From contig JANBVO010000096.1 in NCBI GenBank assembly GCA_030052745.1, forward strand, positions 1-32,726: a stretch of 32,726 nt of DNA. The letters are read 5' to 3'. The stretch comes from Pleurostoma richardsiae. Lineage: Eukaryota > Ascomycota > Sordariomycetes > Calosphaeriales > Pleurostomataceae. Position numbers and translations under genes: made by a program. Below are positions 1 to 10,715 of the stretch, piece after piece (the first letter of the stretch is position 1; every line of letters begins with the position of its first letter). The notes below the pieces were generated by a model. It was not told where the DNA came from, ran no database searches, and saw only the letters and a program-made list of their open reading frames with translations.

Positions 1-1
1 C

Positions 2-346
2 ACGGCCAGCTCGCTGCAGAGCGACAGGCACGAGGCGCTGGCGGCGGGGTGCAATGACTTCTTGACAAAGGTGAGATTCCTCTCCCATTTCCATTCCCCT
101 GAAGAGCTTTCTTGAGGAGTGGATAAACAAATACTGACAACGCCTTCGATGTAGCCCGTCAACTTTGTGTGGCTCGAGCGAAAGGTCATGGAGTGGGGCT
201 GCATGCAGGCGCTCATCGACTTCGACGGCTGGCGGAAGTGGAAGCACTTCTCCCAGAGAAACGAGGAGGCCGAGACCGCGGCCAAGAAGCTCGCGGCCAA
301 GACTAAGACGAAGAAGAACCGGCAGTCGATCACAGCCGCCGCGTGA
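2..346 (+). CDS. SSK1: Ssk1/Mcs4-type response regulator, C-terminal part (5' end outside window)
   Basis: Two exons, 2-70 and 155-346, are separated by an 84-bp intron (71-154) with a GTGAG donor, a TACTGAC branch-like site at 131-137 and a TAG acceptor. The translation opens with TASSLQSDRHEALAAGC, the end of a receiver domain, and crosses the splice as DFLTK/PVNF. The K-P pair is the conserved receiver lysine-proline. It continues through VMEWGCMQALIDFDGW, which I recognise from fungal Ssk1/Mcs4 regulators, to a basic Lys/Ala-rich tail and TGA. In the family the receiver takes phosphate from the Ypd1 relay and controls the Hog1/Sty1 MAPK cascade through the MAPKKK. The phospho-acceptor Asp lies upstream of the window. 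No lesion is visible. Assignment to Ssk1 rather than another receiver protein rests on the C-terminal motif from memory. Confidence 0.8.
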
Positions 347-3031
347 GGATGCCTCGAACAGTGATGGCATGCGCGGGCTGTTCGATCTTGCTCACCCGCC
401 TCGGCTTCAGCCATTTCTTTGTTCTACTCAGTATGGCTTCGGCTTGTCCTAATGCCCATCTCAAAATGGACGCGAACACGATGCATTACGGCCTTTTTAT
501 ATTCACATGTACCTATTCTTTTTGGACGAGCAAAGCGTTTTGGCGTCTTGTTGAGATTCCCGGAAGGAGGGAAGGTCAGGAAAGGGGGAGGGAAACAGGG
601 CGGGTACACGAGGGTCCTGGAGTGACTGGAGTTGCTTGTGCTGATTATTAACTCGACTGTATCATACGGCATTTACTGTTGTATCTCTCTGTGCAGAGTA
701 GGGTCATCTTTATTCCCCTTCCCAGAAGAGGTGGCGGGCAATGGTAGCAGCATGGGAGAAGTGCGGGTTCAGATCGAACATTCACGCTCGGTGGCGGTTG
801 TTTATACCCAGGACAGGTAGTCATATCTAGCGAATGCCAAAAACAAAGACTTCAAGACAGTCAGTCCTATGGCGTCCCTGGGTCCGGCTCCCCGTCTCTT
901 GCAGATTCGACACTCATAGCACTGGGCCTCCGCGTCCCCTCTTTCGCGGCACAACACGGAAGGCCAGAGAGTGCTTTTGGCTCGGTGCCGTGCATATGCC
1001 ATCCCTCACCGGTCTCCTGCCCTGCTCTGCCTGCACATGCTCACATGGGATCATTGTCTGGGCATCTTTCGTCATTGCCTGACCCAAGTCCGGGCAGGGA
1101 CGGCCTACCAGAGGCGCCACGATTCCATGCTACCTGTCGGCTGTCGGCTTCTCCCCATGTGAGGGTGGCGGCCAGAGGGCTGCCCCGAGGTGGGCATCGT
1201 GATGCCCATCTGCCTTGTGCCGTTTCATACCGTTGCGGTCAGTCCATACGGCCATCCTGGGGTGGATGCCAGATCGGAGGACGGGCTGCGTTGACCCTGG
1301 TTGTTAGACCTCCCGTTCGAGGATGGGCAGCTTTGTACAATCCTCCATCCCCCATCCTCGCCAGAACTTCGGACTACTCGGCTCGTTCCAGTCCGATTGC
1401 CTGCCTGGCGTCGACCTGCACGGAGCCAAATGCGTCAGACCATCACTGTTATACCCCCCTAGTCGAATATTCGTTCCACTGGGTAAGCCCCCAGAGGTTT
1501 TCCAGTCGGGGTTGGGTGATCGCCCGCCCTCTTCATCGAGACGTCGCTGCTTCTCCGGTCCGGGACTGTAATCAAGATGCGATGTGGACGTGGTTGGCGT
1601 TTTCTGTGCGAGGCTGCCGTCTTATTTATTGGCCCGACTCGTATGGACGGCGCAGGACGGCCCAGACACGCCACAGTGCCATCCGCGGAGTGTCGTGTCT
1701 CTACCCAAACTCTCCTCGAGTCTCGCAAGGCTGCAGGGCGCTGTGGCAGGCGTTTTTGGTGGTGGCCCGGCCGGGAACGCCACTTGGGTCTCCCTGACCG
1801 CTCACCCTGGTACTCAGCACACAGCCGGTAGCCTCTGAGCGACCCTATGACCCGACCGCAATGTAGGTGCGTGGTACAGAGACGAGAGACCCTGGACTGT
1901 CACGCAGGGGCGTGCGTGCTATTGTTCACCAGCTCATAGCCGAGGGCCTTGTCCGCGGACCGGGAGCAAGGATGCTCTCGAAACACGCAGTTTCTCAGAT
2001 GCAGGTGGAGGAAGAAGAGGGGACTTGTGCGGCACGGCAGAAGGAGACATTCCAGTGCCAGGAGTTTTCTCGGGCTTGAGACAGAACATAAGGAGGAATT
2101 ATGCGAGGAGGCGAGAACGGAGACAAGTGACAAGGTGCGAAGCAAGCCACAACCCAGCCCTGGGACGTGGAGACGCAGCAGGAAAAAGTAAAGAGGCGAC
2201 GAGAAATGCGATCCCAGGCGAGCAGGATTGCGGATCGGCGAAATTTGCAGCCTCATGCCAGCGTTACAGCACGTCTGTGGACTCGCTGGGGCTTCACCCA
2301 TGCGGCGCTTGGTGTTCCACGCCGCCTCTCTGCTCTTGCTAGGATCGTCGCAAAGTGCGGCGTCAAACTGCGGGGTTGGAGTGTTCGGGTGTCGTCGGGG
2401 TTAGGCCGCTCTATGACGAGACCGCGTAGAGGATGGCATGGTCGAAGCTGACGAAGATGACGGCTCCTGGCCCCTTGCTCGACCTGCGCATCGAATATAG
2501 GCCTATCATCGCACGTCCTGTGGACCTCCACGCAAGATGTTGGAAGAGTCTGTCCGTACCGCTAGGAAATATTTAAAGCACGGACCAGCAGTACTTAAGA
2601 GCACTTCAGAGTACTAAAGATAAATTCATACTGTACGGTCGAGTAGCATAAAGCAAGCAGGCTAACCGGAAGCTTACATAATGGTCTCCTGCGGTGCAGC
2701 CGTGCCAGCTCACGCAATCTTAGCGGACATTATATTACATATAGACTATCGCAGCTGTTTAGAAAGTTGAGGGACGTTGCGCAAGATCCTACGCACGCTC
2801 GACTGCTGATGGTACTGTCCCAACTACCTATCGACTTCCGGTAGCCTGCCTTGCTCCCTGCCCACCCGGGCGGAGCTCGACGTCTCCTGTCCAGTCCCCC
2901 AGCAGAGAGTTATCTTTGTCGTAGGCTGCAGCAGATGCGGGTTGCTCTTTGCCACCTAGTGCCGCTGCCCAGTCACCATCGTGGTCTTCACAGACCTTGT
3001 ATACTTGCCCCAGTTGCGCTGTGTAAGAAGT
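347..3031. other. Long stretch without a recognisable gene
   Basis: Between the response-regulator stop and the APH-like remnant I find no family motif on either strand. The longest open frame (985-1797, +) is Pro/Ser/Arg/Cys-rich and has no domain I recognise. The segment around 2560-2700 is more AT-rich than its surroundings. The first few hundred bases probably hold the 3' UTR of the response-regulator gene. No tRNA or repeat array was seen. Confidence 0.5.
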
Positions 3032-4300
3032 TCATTCGAGAGACTTCCTCGCCACCAGGGTCTTGCGGCCAAGGTCGTTACGTATATATGCTGTTATTCG
3101 GTCATGCACATCTCTTTTTCCGCCATAGGCCCTCCAGTTAAAATATCGATTCGCGAGCCAGTCCATGGCTGTCCAGTTCTCCAGAGCATTAGCGACCATA
3201 AAACCGCTATTCTGCTTCGCTCCATCCCACTCACCTGCCAGGAGCTCGTTTCCATATCTTTGCCGCTCTCGTGCACGAAGGATGGCCAGGAATATGTCGA
3301 AGACTTGAAGGTAGCCACTATATCTGTAGCCATAGGACATCTCCTCTATCCTCGTGCTGTTGAGCCACAGAGGGGGGCTGAAGAACTAACGAGGCACCAC
3401 GCGACTCCACTCCCAGTCGAGAACCGAGACGATGTTCGCATCCTCGTCTAGGATCAGGTTGAATATCTCACGGTCCCCGTGTATCAGAACGAAAGGGCCA
3501 TTGTCGAGACTGCGATGGACCCAGCTCTCGGCATACTGGCGGAACATATGCAGATGACAGAGAATCTCCTCACCTTTTTCCTGTGAGGGAGTGCCGGGTC
3601 TCTTGGCGAACGCGTTGTCCGCAATCTGGAGCAGCATCGTAACGTAATCGTTGGCCGAGGTAAGAATGCCGCCGCGGCCGCGCTAAGAGTCCTGCACTTC
3701 TGACGGAGCCAAACCCTCCAACTCTTGCATATTGAGCGCAATCGCGCTGACTCTCTCCTGGACCTGGAATGCCATCTAGGCCCCGCGTCAGACACCCAAT
3801 CGAGGGAAAGTCGAGCCGCCTGAGCTGTATGTACATATTGGCGAGGGAAGTGTAGAGACGCGTGCGCTGCCCGTCCGGCAGCTTCTCGACATCGGCGTAG
3901 GTAAGCTTTCGGCCTTCGACGTATCCCAGGATGAGGAATGAGGGGAAGGGCTGAGGGCCGTCGCCAAGGCCTAGGCACAGGGAGGTTGAAATGCCAGATC
4001 CGTGCCGCAGATGCAAGTGTAATCTGGTTGAAAAAAGAAAGACTTACTGCATTGTCGCGACCTCGCTCTACTCCTGCCTCCGAGAGCTAGGCATGGTTCT
4101 AGAGGCACGCGTACTATCCACTTGTCACCATCTTCGAGAACTGTGCGAAGTAGCAGATGCTACCACGGAAGGGGGGGGGGGGCGAAGAACGTGCAGGTGT
4201 TGTCGTCGTGATACGACGCTGCGAGACGGCCAGACATCGTCGCTGCGGATGGCGGCAATGAATTGGTCGCGATGACGGTGTACGTGCTCCTGTACGACGG
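3032..4300 (-). pseudogene. APH-family kinase-like protein (fungal phosphotransferase), degraded
   Basis: Reading the minus strand, the pieces follow the order of fungal aminoglycoside-phosphotransferase-like proteins: SICYFAQF then EDGDKWIVRVPL (beta-strand/Lys region, about 4085-4165), SEVATMQ (about 4050-4070), GDGPQPFPSFLILGYVEGRK (about 3890-3965), KLPDGQRTRLYTSLANMYIQ, MQELEGLAPS, then the catalytic loop IHGDREIFN with the H-G-D-x4-N pattern (about 3455-3490), VLDWEWSRVVP, FFSPPLWL and a C-terminal helix region ending at 3032. Frames change near 4135, 4070, 3985 and 3765, and TAG stops lie at 3683-3685 and 3386-3388. A 24-bp GT..AG vestige (4024-4047) sits where an intron may have been. 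The family phosphorylates small molecules or is of unknown substrate. With at least four frameshifts and two stops this copy cannot make the full protein. Confidence 0.88.
4171..4182. repeat. Run of 12 G
   Basis: Twelve consecutive G on the plus strand (C on the coding strand of the APH-like remnant), between the segment reading HDDNTCTFF and the segment reading SICYF. Homopolymer slippage here could have caused one lesion of that gene, and the run length is also prone to sequencing error. Confidence 0.9.
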
Positions 4301-4919
4301 CATTCCTGAAACTTTGCGGAGCCCTCGACTCCGCCCGTTTGCTAGCCTAGGTCTCTGCACACCTCTGCGCTGATGTCTTGCCTCTAGCGAGAGAGCCGGA
4401 CATGGAAGAGAGGCCAGCAGCTGGAGCGGCTCCCATGATGCGTTTTATTCAAAGGAAACCTCTCCCCTTTAGGCCAACGCCATGCACTAGCAGAAGCTGC
4501 GCAGCACCGTATCCACCACTAATCGCAATGACAGAGTTTTGAGGGTTCACTATACATATTTGGGCACCCTCACCCTTGATCGAAGTGCTATGTTCAATGA
4601 ACGAGTAACTGCCCAGTACGGTGTCTACCATATTAGTGCCGATCCATCCCTGAGGTTGACGTCACTCTCTCGTGGAAGAATACAGCCACACCGGCTGAGG
4701 CTTGGCGGTCGTGACACCTGTGGATCCCCTTCCCGGATCTCCTTGGCAGCAAATGACTCGAGTTAGACAGCGGACTTTCCCGCTACACAACGACGAGACT
4801 CATGAGCGCGAATGTCCTCAATAATGACTTTTCGGGTAGGCATCGCAAAAGGGTTGCAGGAGGTCAGCAACTGGCAGCCGTATCACGGGCGTGTCAAGAC
4901 CAGACAGTAGTCATCCAGA
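4301..4919. other. No gene recognised
   Basis: About 0.6 kb between two minus-strand remnants. Short open frames are present on both strands, but none has a motif I recognise. Confidence 0.5.
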
Positions 4920-5425
4920 TCGAAAGAGCCCGGACAAACCCCACAACCAACGCCATGCGCATGGAAGTAAGTTTCATTTTTCTGCGCGTGCCACAGCGCA
5001 TGTCATGCTGGGATGTGGCAGGCTGTACTGGTGGAACCGGGCCTTTAGAACAGTTGAAGATGGCGGACGATTCGGCGCCGTTAGCGACGGCGCGGTGTAT
5101 CTGACCGCAGTCAGGCCTCGGGGAGTACTGGGAATCGGCAGGATGTCGGCGGAGGTATGAGATAAAAGACGCCTCAAGAACATCTTCAAGGCTGGGGGGA
5201 GAGAAGCTCTTGGGGCTCTGAGAGTGTAAGGATATTTCCACAGCGACCCTCTGCGCCGAGACAGGGAATACAGCTCTCCGTGGACGTCGACGCCGGCGCC
5301 TGACAGAGGCCGACGAAACAACCGACACGGTACACTTGACCACAAGACGTACAGGTCGGCTCCTCCCCTTCGTTCCAACAGACTGAACACTCCGTCTGTG
5401 CATCAGAGTGCCGTCGCAGGTCCAA
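4920..5425 (-). pseudogene. RING/IBR (RBR, ariadne-like) protein remnant
   Basis: On the minus strand, ECSVCWNEGEEPTCTSCGQ followed by GCFVGLCQ (about 5300-5400) matches a RING1-type finger. CLGAEGRCGNILTLSEPQEL (about 5210-5275) then leads into EDVLEASFISYLRRHPAD and PDCGQIHR...IFNCSKG (about 5020-5195), the IBR layout, with an MTCA-like end in another frame near 4975. Frame switches occur near 5195 and 5010. Zinc ligands are lost: the expected H in CGH reads Q, the following C reads R, and an IBR C reads S (YSPRPDCG). RBR proteins transfer ubiquitin through a RING2 cysteine, and no RING2 is visible here. In some fungi this layout is fused to a DEAH helicase. Open sequence up to about 5690 may be more of the same gene, but I could not match it. 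Confidence 0.72.
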
Positions 5426-7229
5426 TCTGCCTGCTGCGGACGAGAGCCAGGGCCGTGCTGTAGTCTGCCTTGGATCCAGTGATGCTGACGTTTGAGAGTC
5501 GACACGATATCAATGGTCGCTTTGTCTCCTAGGCGTGATGCAAGCGGCTTGGAACCACTTCGACAATATCCAGCATTGGTGTACCGCGTTGCCCATCCCG
5601 CGGCTTCTTCCCTCTCCTCCGGTCTCAATATGATGAACGCCATACCAGCGAGGAACACTAGCCTGGTGGAGCTGCAGAGCTGCACCAGAATCTGTCAAAC
5701 CGCACGGCCTTCTGGGTCAATGTCTTGAGAATAGGCTATCGAGGCTATGGCCCGAAAACCCAGTATCTCGGTGGTGTCCTTGGAGCCCAACGCCTATACT
5801 GCCAACCGTCCGATCGCCGGATGCTCATCTACACCGCACCATCTTCCGGGTCTTCTGGCACACGTCGTTCCACTAGCTCATTCACAACGCACAATTTGAC
5901 ATCTTGAAATGTCTTCCCCTGCAGCCAAGGACCGTACTTGACATGCTTGTGAGATATTCGCTCCGATGTTCTGGACGCGGGCTCGCTCCCTATAGAAGAT
6001 ACTCGAAGACAGAAGGACCCTGATCGGTTGAAGATGCCGTATACGTCCCGTCGTACCTCACGTCCTAATTCTCGCCCGCCTTCGTTCCGTACCCAGCCCA
6101 GTTTAAGAGGCGTACCAATGAGCTCTTTAGGAACCGAGGTTGTCGCACTCGGAGTGAATCTGCTTCTGTGAGCACGGTGGACCGTCGGGTCTGGCTTGGG
6201 GGCAGGGTGTCGTGAGCGCTTTACTCTCGACTGACGCGGCGCTTTCCGTGAACGTCGGGCATAGTGGGAACGTGTCGGTTGGTCCAGGGATGTGTCCGCT
6301 GTTGCTACTCTGTGTCAGATCAATGCCGTGTGCGATACGAAGTCAGTACCTGTCTGCAGCGGCGACCGCTTTGAAACGGTGCCTAAGCATATCACTTCGT
6401 CTTCGTCGCCAACGCCGGAGAGATTTCTTGCGTGTCGAAACGTCACAGGAGCGCCGAGACAGTCGCTGCCAGTCGATCTCTGATAGCCACTCTGCTGCAG
6501 TATCCCTCCACGCGAGAAGCCCCTGCTTGGTGGCATTAGATCTGTGCGGCTCGGTGTTGTGTATGAACTGGTGTATGAACTGGTGATGCATGGGTTATAA
6601 TTACCTACAACTTCCGGAGACAGATGAGCCAGATGATTGTTGCCTGAGGCTCTCATCTCCGCTTATCGGGCTTAGGACTTCCGGGCCGATCCGACTGAGG
6701 ACAGAGCTCGTATGTACGCAGTACAGTGTCAGACAGGTTTGCGCCAACACAAACTTAATGTAAGCAGCCTAGCAACCAACGGGGCTGGCGCTGCTGTGCC
6801 CCAGAATCATCTCAAGTATTTGCTTCGGCCTTCGGAAGATCTGGACCGAGGGCGCATTACCTGGTTCTCTTAGACAGTTATGCGTATCTCTTGGTCATGG
6901 GCCATAATGAAGGCATTAGGACAGCTAGATGAACTTTCGCAGAGACCAAGGGTCGTCTTTTGATAGCAGACGACATGTGACTCCATTGCACTGAGCAAGG
7001 TCTTGCCTTGCCATGTCCCTAAACCCTCTTCTACGCACTCCTGTCAGATATCCCAGCTTCCTCCCCTACACTCCCGAAATACGTGGTCTCATCAATTTTC
7101 CAGCAACAGCCCTTCTGTCGAGTGTGTTTGGTCCCAGGAAGCAACCTTGAGCCCTCAGCTAGGGGAATTGTGTCTATTGTATCGTGTTGAGCCATCTCTT
7201 CTGTAAACTCGCCGCATATGGCGCCTGTA
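5426..7229. other. No gene recognised (possible upstream part of the RBR remnant to about 5700)
   Basis: Short open frames exist on both strands, such as 6212-6586 (+) and 6315-6656 (-), but none carries a motif I know. A 12-bp tandem duplication lies at 6559-6582. Nothing else structured was seen. Confidence 0.45.
6559..6582. repeat. Perfect tandem duplication of GTGTATGAACTG
   Basis: The 12-mer GTGTATGAACTG occurs twice back to back (6559-6570 and 6571-6582). It is a simple duplication with no assigned function. Confidence 0.9.
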
Positions 7230-7784
7230 TTACTTACTATAGTGGTATTGATAGAAACTCGTCACCCAGCCGCAGCTTCTCAACGAGGCATGGCTTTCTG
7301 GTGGACTCATTTCTTCGCCATACAGGATTAGAACTGCGTATGGGGCGACCCATTCCAGAAATCCCACAAACTCGGCGGCTTCGTGCATCCTCCTCTCTGG
7401 TACTACGATTCGATCCATATGGGGGCATTTGAGGGGGCGAATCTGAATCATATGTTCTTCCAAGGCTTTATCCCACATGCAGAAATGAAAGGTCCGCTGA
7501 ATCGCGCCTGCACGCCGTATGCGTAGAGCCGTTTGCCTAGACTCTCGGCAAACTTTTGATATAGGTGAGCATTTCGATGTCGTACGGTCTACTGCAAGGC
7601 CTTCCGAGAGTCCGAGAAACTTCACGGGTATAAACCTCGGTTGGAAGACCGCTTGTTCCCAGACCATGGTCCGGAGCTCGACGGGCAGTCGAGAAAAATG
7701 GTGGAAAATGGTGTCGCGCTTGGGGCCGCCGAGCTCCGTGACAGCCGCGCAATGTCGGTCACCAACTCTGTCACAGATACCCAT
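7230..7784 (-). CDS. 2EXR-domain protein (small, function unknown)
   Basis: An uninterrupted 184-residue frame starts at an ATG at 7784. Residues about 27-45 read FHHFSRLPVELRTMVWEQA, the hallmark start of the fungal 2EXR domain (hydrophobic, L-P-x-E-L-R, then W-E-x-A). Residues about 76-86 read KVCRESRQTAL, the conserved V-C-R-E-S/A-R-x-x-A-L segment. The middle (IRPLKCPHMDRIVVPE) also fits the family. 2EXR proteins are abundant in Pezizomycotina and have no established biochemical role. The ORF is shorter than many members. A splice-acceptor-like CTTAG lies directly before the ATG, so an upstream exon is possible, but an in-frame stop there fits this start. It is divergent from CDC16, with about 430 bp between starts. 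Confidence 0.75.
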   Translation of the reverse strand: MGICDRVGDRHCAAVTELGGPKRDTIFHHFSRLPVELRTMVWEQAVFQPRFIPVKFLGLSEGLAVDRTTSKCSPISKVCRESRQTALRIRRAGAIQRTFHFCMWDKALEEHMIQIRPLKCPHMDRIVVPERRMHEAAEFVGFLEWVAPYAVLILYGEEMSPPESHASLRSCGWVTSFYQYHYSK

Positions 7785-8211
7785 CTAAGATTGATGTAAG
7801 CAGGAGATTGATACCTCAGGGCATGAACGACTTTCGAAGCTGGATGTGCGGTGATGTCAGCCACACCAGGCAGCAATTGGATTGACAAAGCAATCGGCAA
7901 CGCAATCGGTGCGGCTGCAAGGTGGAAGCGTTGCTACCGTAAGCGAGATGGTGTGTCAGTGTATGAAGTTAGGTAAGTACCTACCTACACAGAGTGTTGG
8001 CGTCCGGAGACTGGCTGATAACGATAAGGACCACCGTAAATAGACTGGCTGGCTGTCGGGTATTATCTTCGCTCTGCCGGTGCCAACGCGTCGCGTCTCC
8101 GACGAAAGAAGCATCGCTGCATCACATCCAAGAGTCCGGCTGGGCCACTAAGCAACCGGACAGTTCTGCTTTTTATATGCTCCAGACGAGAACCCTCAAT
8201 GACTGCCCGCC
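7785..8211. other. Divergent intergenic region between 2EXR ORF and CDC16
   Basis: This 427-bp spacer separates two oppositely transcribed starts and presumably holds both promoters. A short inverted element (AGGTA..TACCT, about 7970-7982) and a TTTTTATAT stretch about 40 bp before the CDC16 ATG are visible. No coding motif was found. Confidence 0.5.
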
Positions 8212-10233
8212 ATGTCAGACAACAGCAGCAACGGAGACGGTAGCGTCGACATGGAGCCGCCTTCCCACTCCAAGCTTGCCCAGTTTCTCCGCGAATGGCG
8301 GCAGGAAGCTCTGAACAAGGCCCAGTACGAGAGTGCCATCTCCGTGGGAGATAAGCTTTTGGCATTGACGCGTCCGTATCTCTCACACCTCGCTTCCTGC
8401 ACTCTCCATTGCTGCAGTTGCAGCTGTGCTAACTCGGCGCTTGACCAACTGCAGACGACGACGACGATGTCTTCTGGCTCGCACAGGTCTACTTCGCCAT
8501 GGGCAACTACAAGAGAGCGCTGTCCTACCTCAAGCGCCGCGATCTCATCCACCGCAACCCCTCCTGCAGATACCTGGCCGGCCACTGCCTGGTGAAGCAG
8601 TCCCGATACGACGAAGCTCTCGCCGTACTCGGCGAGCGCAACCCGACCTACCTCATCAAGTCCAAAGACGCAAACAAGCGCAAGATCCAGCCAATAGCAG
8701 GTGGCCAGCGGAAGTCCGGCCCCTCGAAAGCAAAAACACTCGACGACGATAGCGAGACGGAGGAGGAAGCGGCTAACAGGCGTTACCAGGCGGGCATGTG
8801 CTATTTGCGTGGGCTCTGCTTTGCTAAGCAAAACGCGTTTGATCGAGCAAAAGAGGCATACAAGGACGCTGTACGCATTGATGTGCAGTGTCTCGAAGCC
8901 TTCACTCAGTTGACCAAGAACCAACTGCTGGCCCCCGAGGAGGAGTGGGAATTTCTGCAGTCGCTCGACTTCGACTCCATCAAGGTCGGCGGCAAGGCCG
9001 ATCAGGAAGTGGCGGACTACGTCCAGTGGCTCTACAGCAGTCGGCTCTCTAAGTACCAAAATCGTGACGCCATCGCAACCGCCTGCGACACCCTCGCGAC
9101 TCACTACGGGCTGAAGGACAACCCCGACATCCTCCTCGCTCGAGCAGACATATTCTTCACTCAGTGCCGCTTCCGGCAAGCCCTCGAGGTCACGAACGCC
9201 GTTCTCGCCCAGGACAAGTACAACTTCAACATCTATCCTATACATCTGGCGTGCCTTTACGAGCTCAAGGAGAAGAACCAGCTCTTCCTCATCTCGCACG
9301 AGCTCGCCGAGAGCCATCCGGAGGAGCCATGCACGTGGCTTGCGGTGGCCACCTACTACTTCCTGATCGACAAGATCGCCGAGGCGCGGCGATACTTCAG
9401 CAAGGCCAGCATGATGAATCCTCATTTTGCGGCTGCCTGGATTGGTTTTGCCCACACGTTCGCCGCTGAAGGCGAGCACGACCAGGCCATTTCGGCCTAC
9501 TCGACGGCGGCGCGGCTGTTCATGGGCTCGCACCTACCGCAGGTCTTCTTGGGCATGCAGCACCACGCTATGAACAATATGACGGTGGCGGAGGAGCTCC
9601 TCAAAACGGCCTACGGCATGTGCAAGAACGATCCATTGCTGCTGAACGAGATGGGAATCGTCTACTACCACCAGGATCGGCCCAAGGACGCAATCACCAT
9701 GTTCCGCAAGGCGCTCGAGGTCATCGAGGATACCGAGGCCGACGCCGAGGCGTGGCTACGCCCGCGCATCAACCTCGGCTACGCGTACCGCCGGCTGCGT
9801 ATGCACGAGAAGGCGCTCGGCGAGTTCGACCTGGCGCTGCGGGACGGCGGCAGGGACGTGGCCGTCTTCTGCGCGAAGGGCCTCATCTACCTCGAGCTCA
9901 GGCGGCCCGAGGACGCCGTCGAGGTTCTACACGACGCCCTAGCCATCAACGCGCAGGACCCGACCGCCACGGAGTTGCTAAATAAGGCACTCGAGGAGAG
10001 CGCGGCGTCCATCGCACCCGGGCTCGACGAGGGTGCGGATCTGGGGGGAGTTCGAGAAGACTCTCGATAGGGCTAAGGTCAGCGCCAAGGCGAAGCCCGA
10101 GGCAAAGACCAGGCCGCCTGGTAGGGGGGGCGGCAGCTCTCACCGGGACAGGGCCAAGGGCAAGGGCAAGGAGGGCGCGGGAACCGGGAGAGAGAAGGGC
10201 GAGGGCGTCATGGAAACGACTGACGAGGACTGA
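8212..10233 (+). CDS. CDC16: Anaphase-promoting complex subunit Cdc16/APC6 (TPR protein), with one apparent frameshift
   Basis: Exon 1 is 8212-8371 from ATG. The intron is 8372-8454, with a weak GTCCGT donor, a TGCTAAC branch at 8427-8433 and a CTGCAG acceptor. Exon 2 starts at 8455 and reads DDDDVFWLAQVYFAMGNYKR. The TPR superhelix follows, with family landmarks YEAL-like repeats, ARADIFFTQCRFRQALEVTN, YPIHLACLYELKEKN, LFLISHELAESHPE, TWLAVATYYF, SKASMMNPHFAAAWIGF and LLNEMGIVYYH. Cdc16 is a scaffold subunit of the nuclear ubiquitin ligase APC/C that drives cyclin and securin destruction. The open frame stops at 10068-10070, but a G6 run (10043-10048) is followed in the +1-shifted frame by EFEKTLDRAKVSAKAK and a Lys/Gly-rich tail to TGA at 10231-10233. 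With five G the protein would be 645 residues; as read it ends at about residue 591, after the TPR array. It is probably functional either way. Confidence 0.95.
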
Positions 10234-10607
10234 TCATATGACTTTCTTTTTGGCATGGAGTTCTACGGGGCTGTCACCTCTGGGGCTTTGAGCGATGGGT
10301 TCTGTTTCGGCGTCGGGAAAGAAAGAGACGCCGAATGCTTGTATGGGATGGGACTTAAAGAGGTTTCGGAAAGAAGGACGCCTGGTATTGCATAGCATAC
10401 GGTACAGATAGATACCAGGCAGGCCATAGAGACGATCGAACACGGTCGATAACTCGATCTGAGACGCGATGATCCGGAGCCGGCCGCCTTTACAGAAGAT
10501 AGGGGAAACGAATCACGGCACTTTCTACGCTCAGCGGCCCCGGTTCCTTCGGTCCACGGCGTCGTTGGCTGCATTCCGATGATAGCGATATCCAGTATCC
10601 TGACGCC
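10234..10607. other. CDC16 3' flank, no gene recognised
   Basis: Only short open frames without motifs. This probably contains the CDC16 3' UTR and terminator; no clear polyadenylation hexamer could be assigned. Confidence 0.5.
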
Positions 10608-10715
10608 AACATGCTGGTCTTCTACGTTCTGCTCTACCTGCAGGTGCGCGGCTACTCCGCCACCGAGAGCGGCCTGCGCCTGGTGGCCTCCTCGCTCGGC
10701 GTCTCCTTCACCTCC
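10608..10715 (+). pseudogene. MFS transporter fragment (one membrane segment and loop)
   Basis: The open frame reads NMLVFYVLLYLQVRGYSATE, then SGLRLVASSLGVSFTS. A hydrophobic helix followed by (R/K)GYSATxSGLRLxxSSLGVS is a conserved stretch of drug:H+ antiporter-type major facilitator proteins in fungi. Nothing on either side continues the family: upstream lacks the earlier helices, and downstream (CIRLASCVVREN...) does not read as the next helix. It is an isolated fragment of about 36 residues from a protein normally about 550 long, so it is not functional as a transporter. Confidence 0.7.

Noticed and set aside
985-1797. 270-codon plus-strand open frame
   Set aside because: Cys/Pro/Ser/Arg-rich with no conserved motif, and overlapped by open frames in other phases; it looks like chance in GC-rich DNA.
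1900-2301. 133-codon minus-strand frame with a hydrophobic stretch
   Set aside because: No recognisable domain and no splice-consistent extension; insufficient support.
4894-5685. 263-codon minus-strand frame taken as one protein
   Set aside because: Only its C-terminal part (EDVLEASF..., IBR-like) is meaningful; the middle is the wrong phase of the RING segment, which reads properly in another frame. Treated as a frameshifted RBR remnant.
6315-6656. Overlapping open frames on both strands near 6.2-6.7 kb
   Set aside because: No motif on either strand, and one frame is partly made by the 12-bp tandem duplication.
8196-9533. 445-codon open frame antisense to CDC16
   Set aside because: It is the mirror of the high-GC CDC16 codons, has Leu/Val/Gly/Glu-biased composition and no family motif; the sense strand explains it fully.
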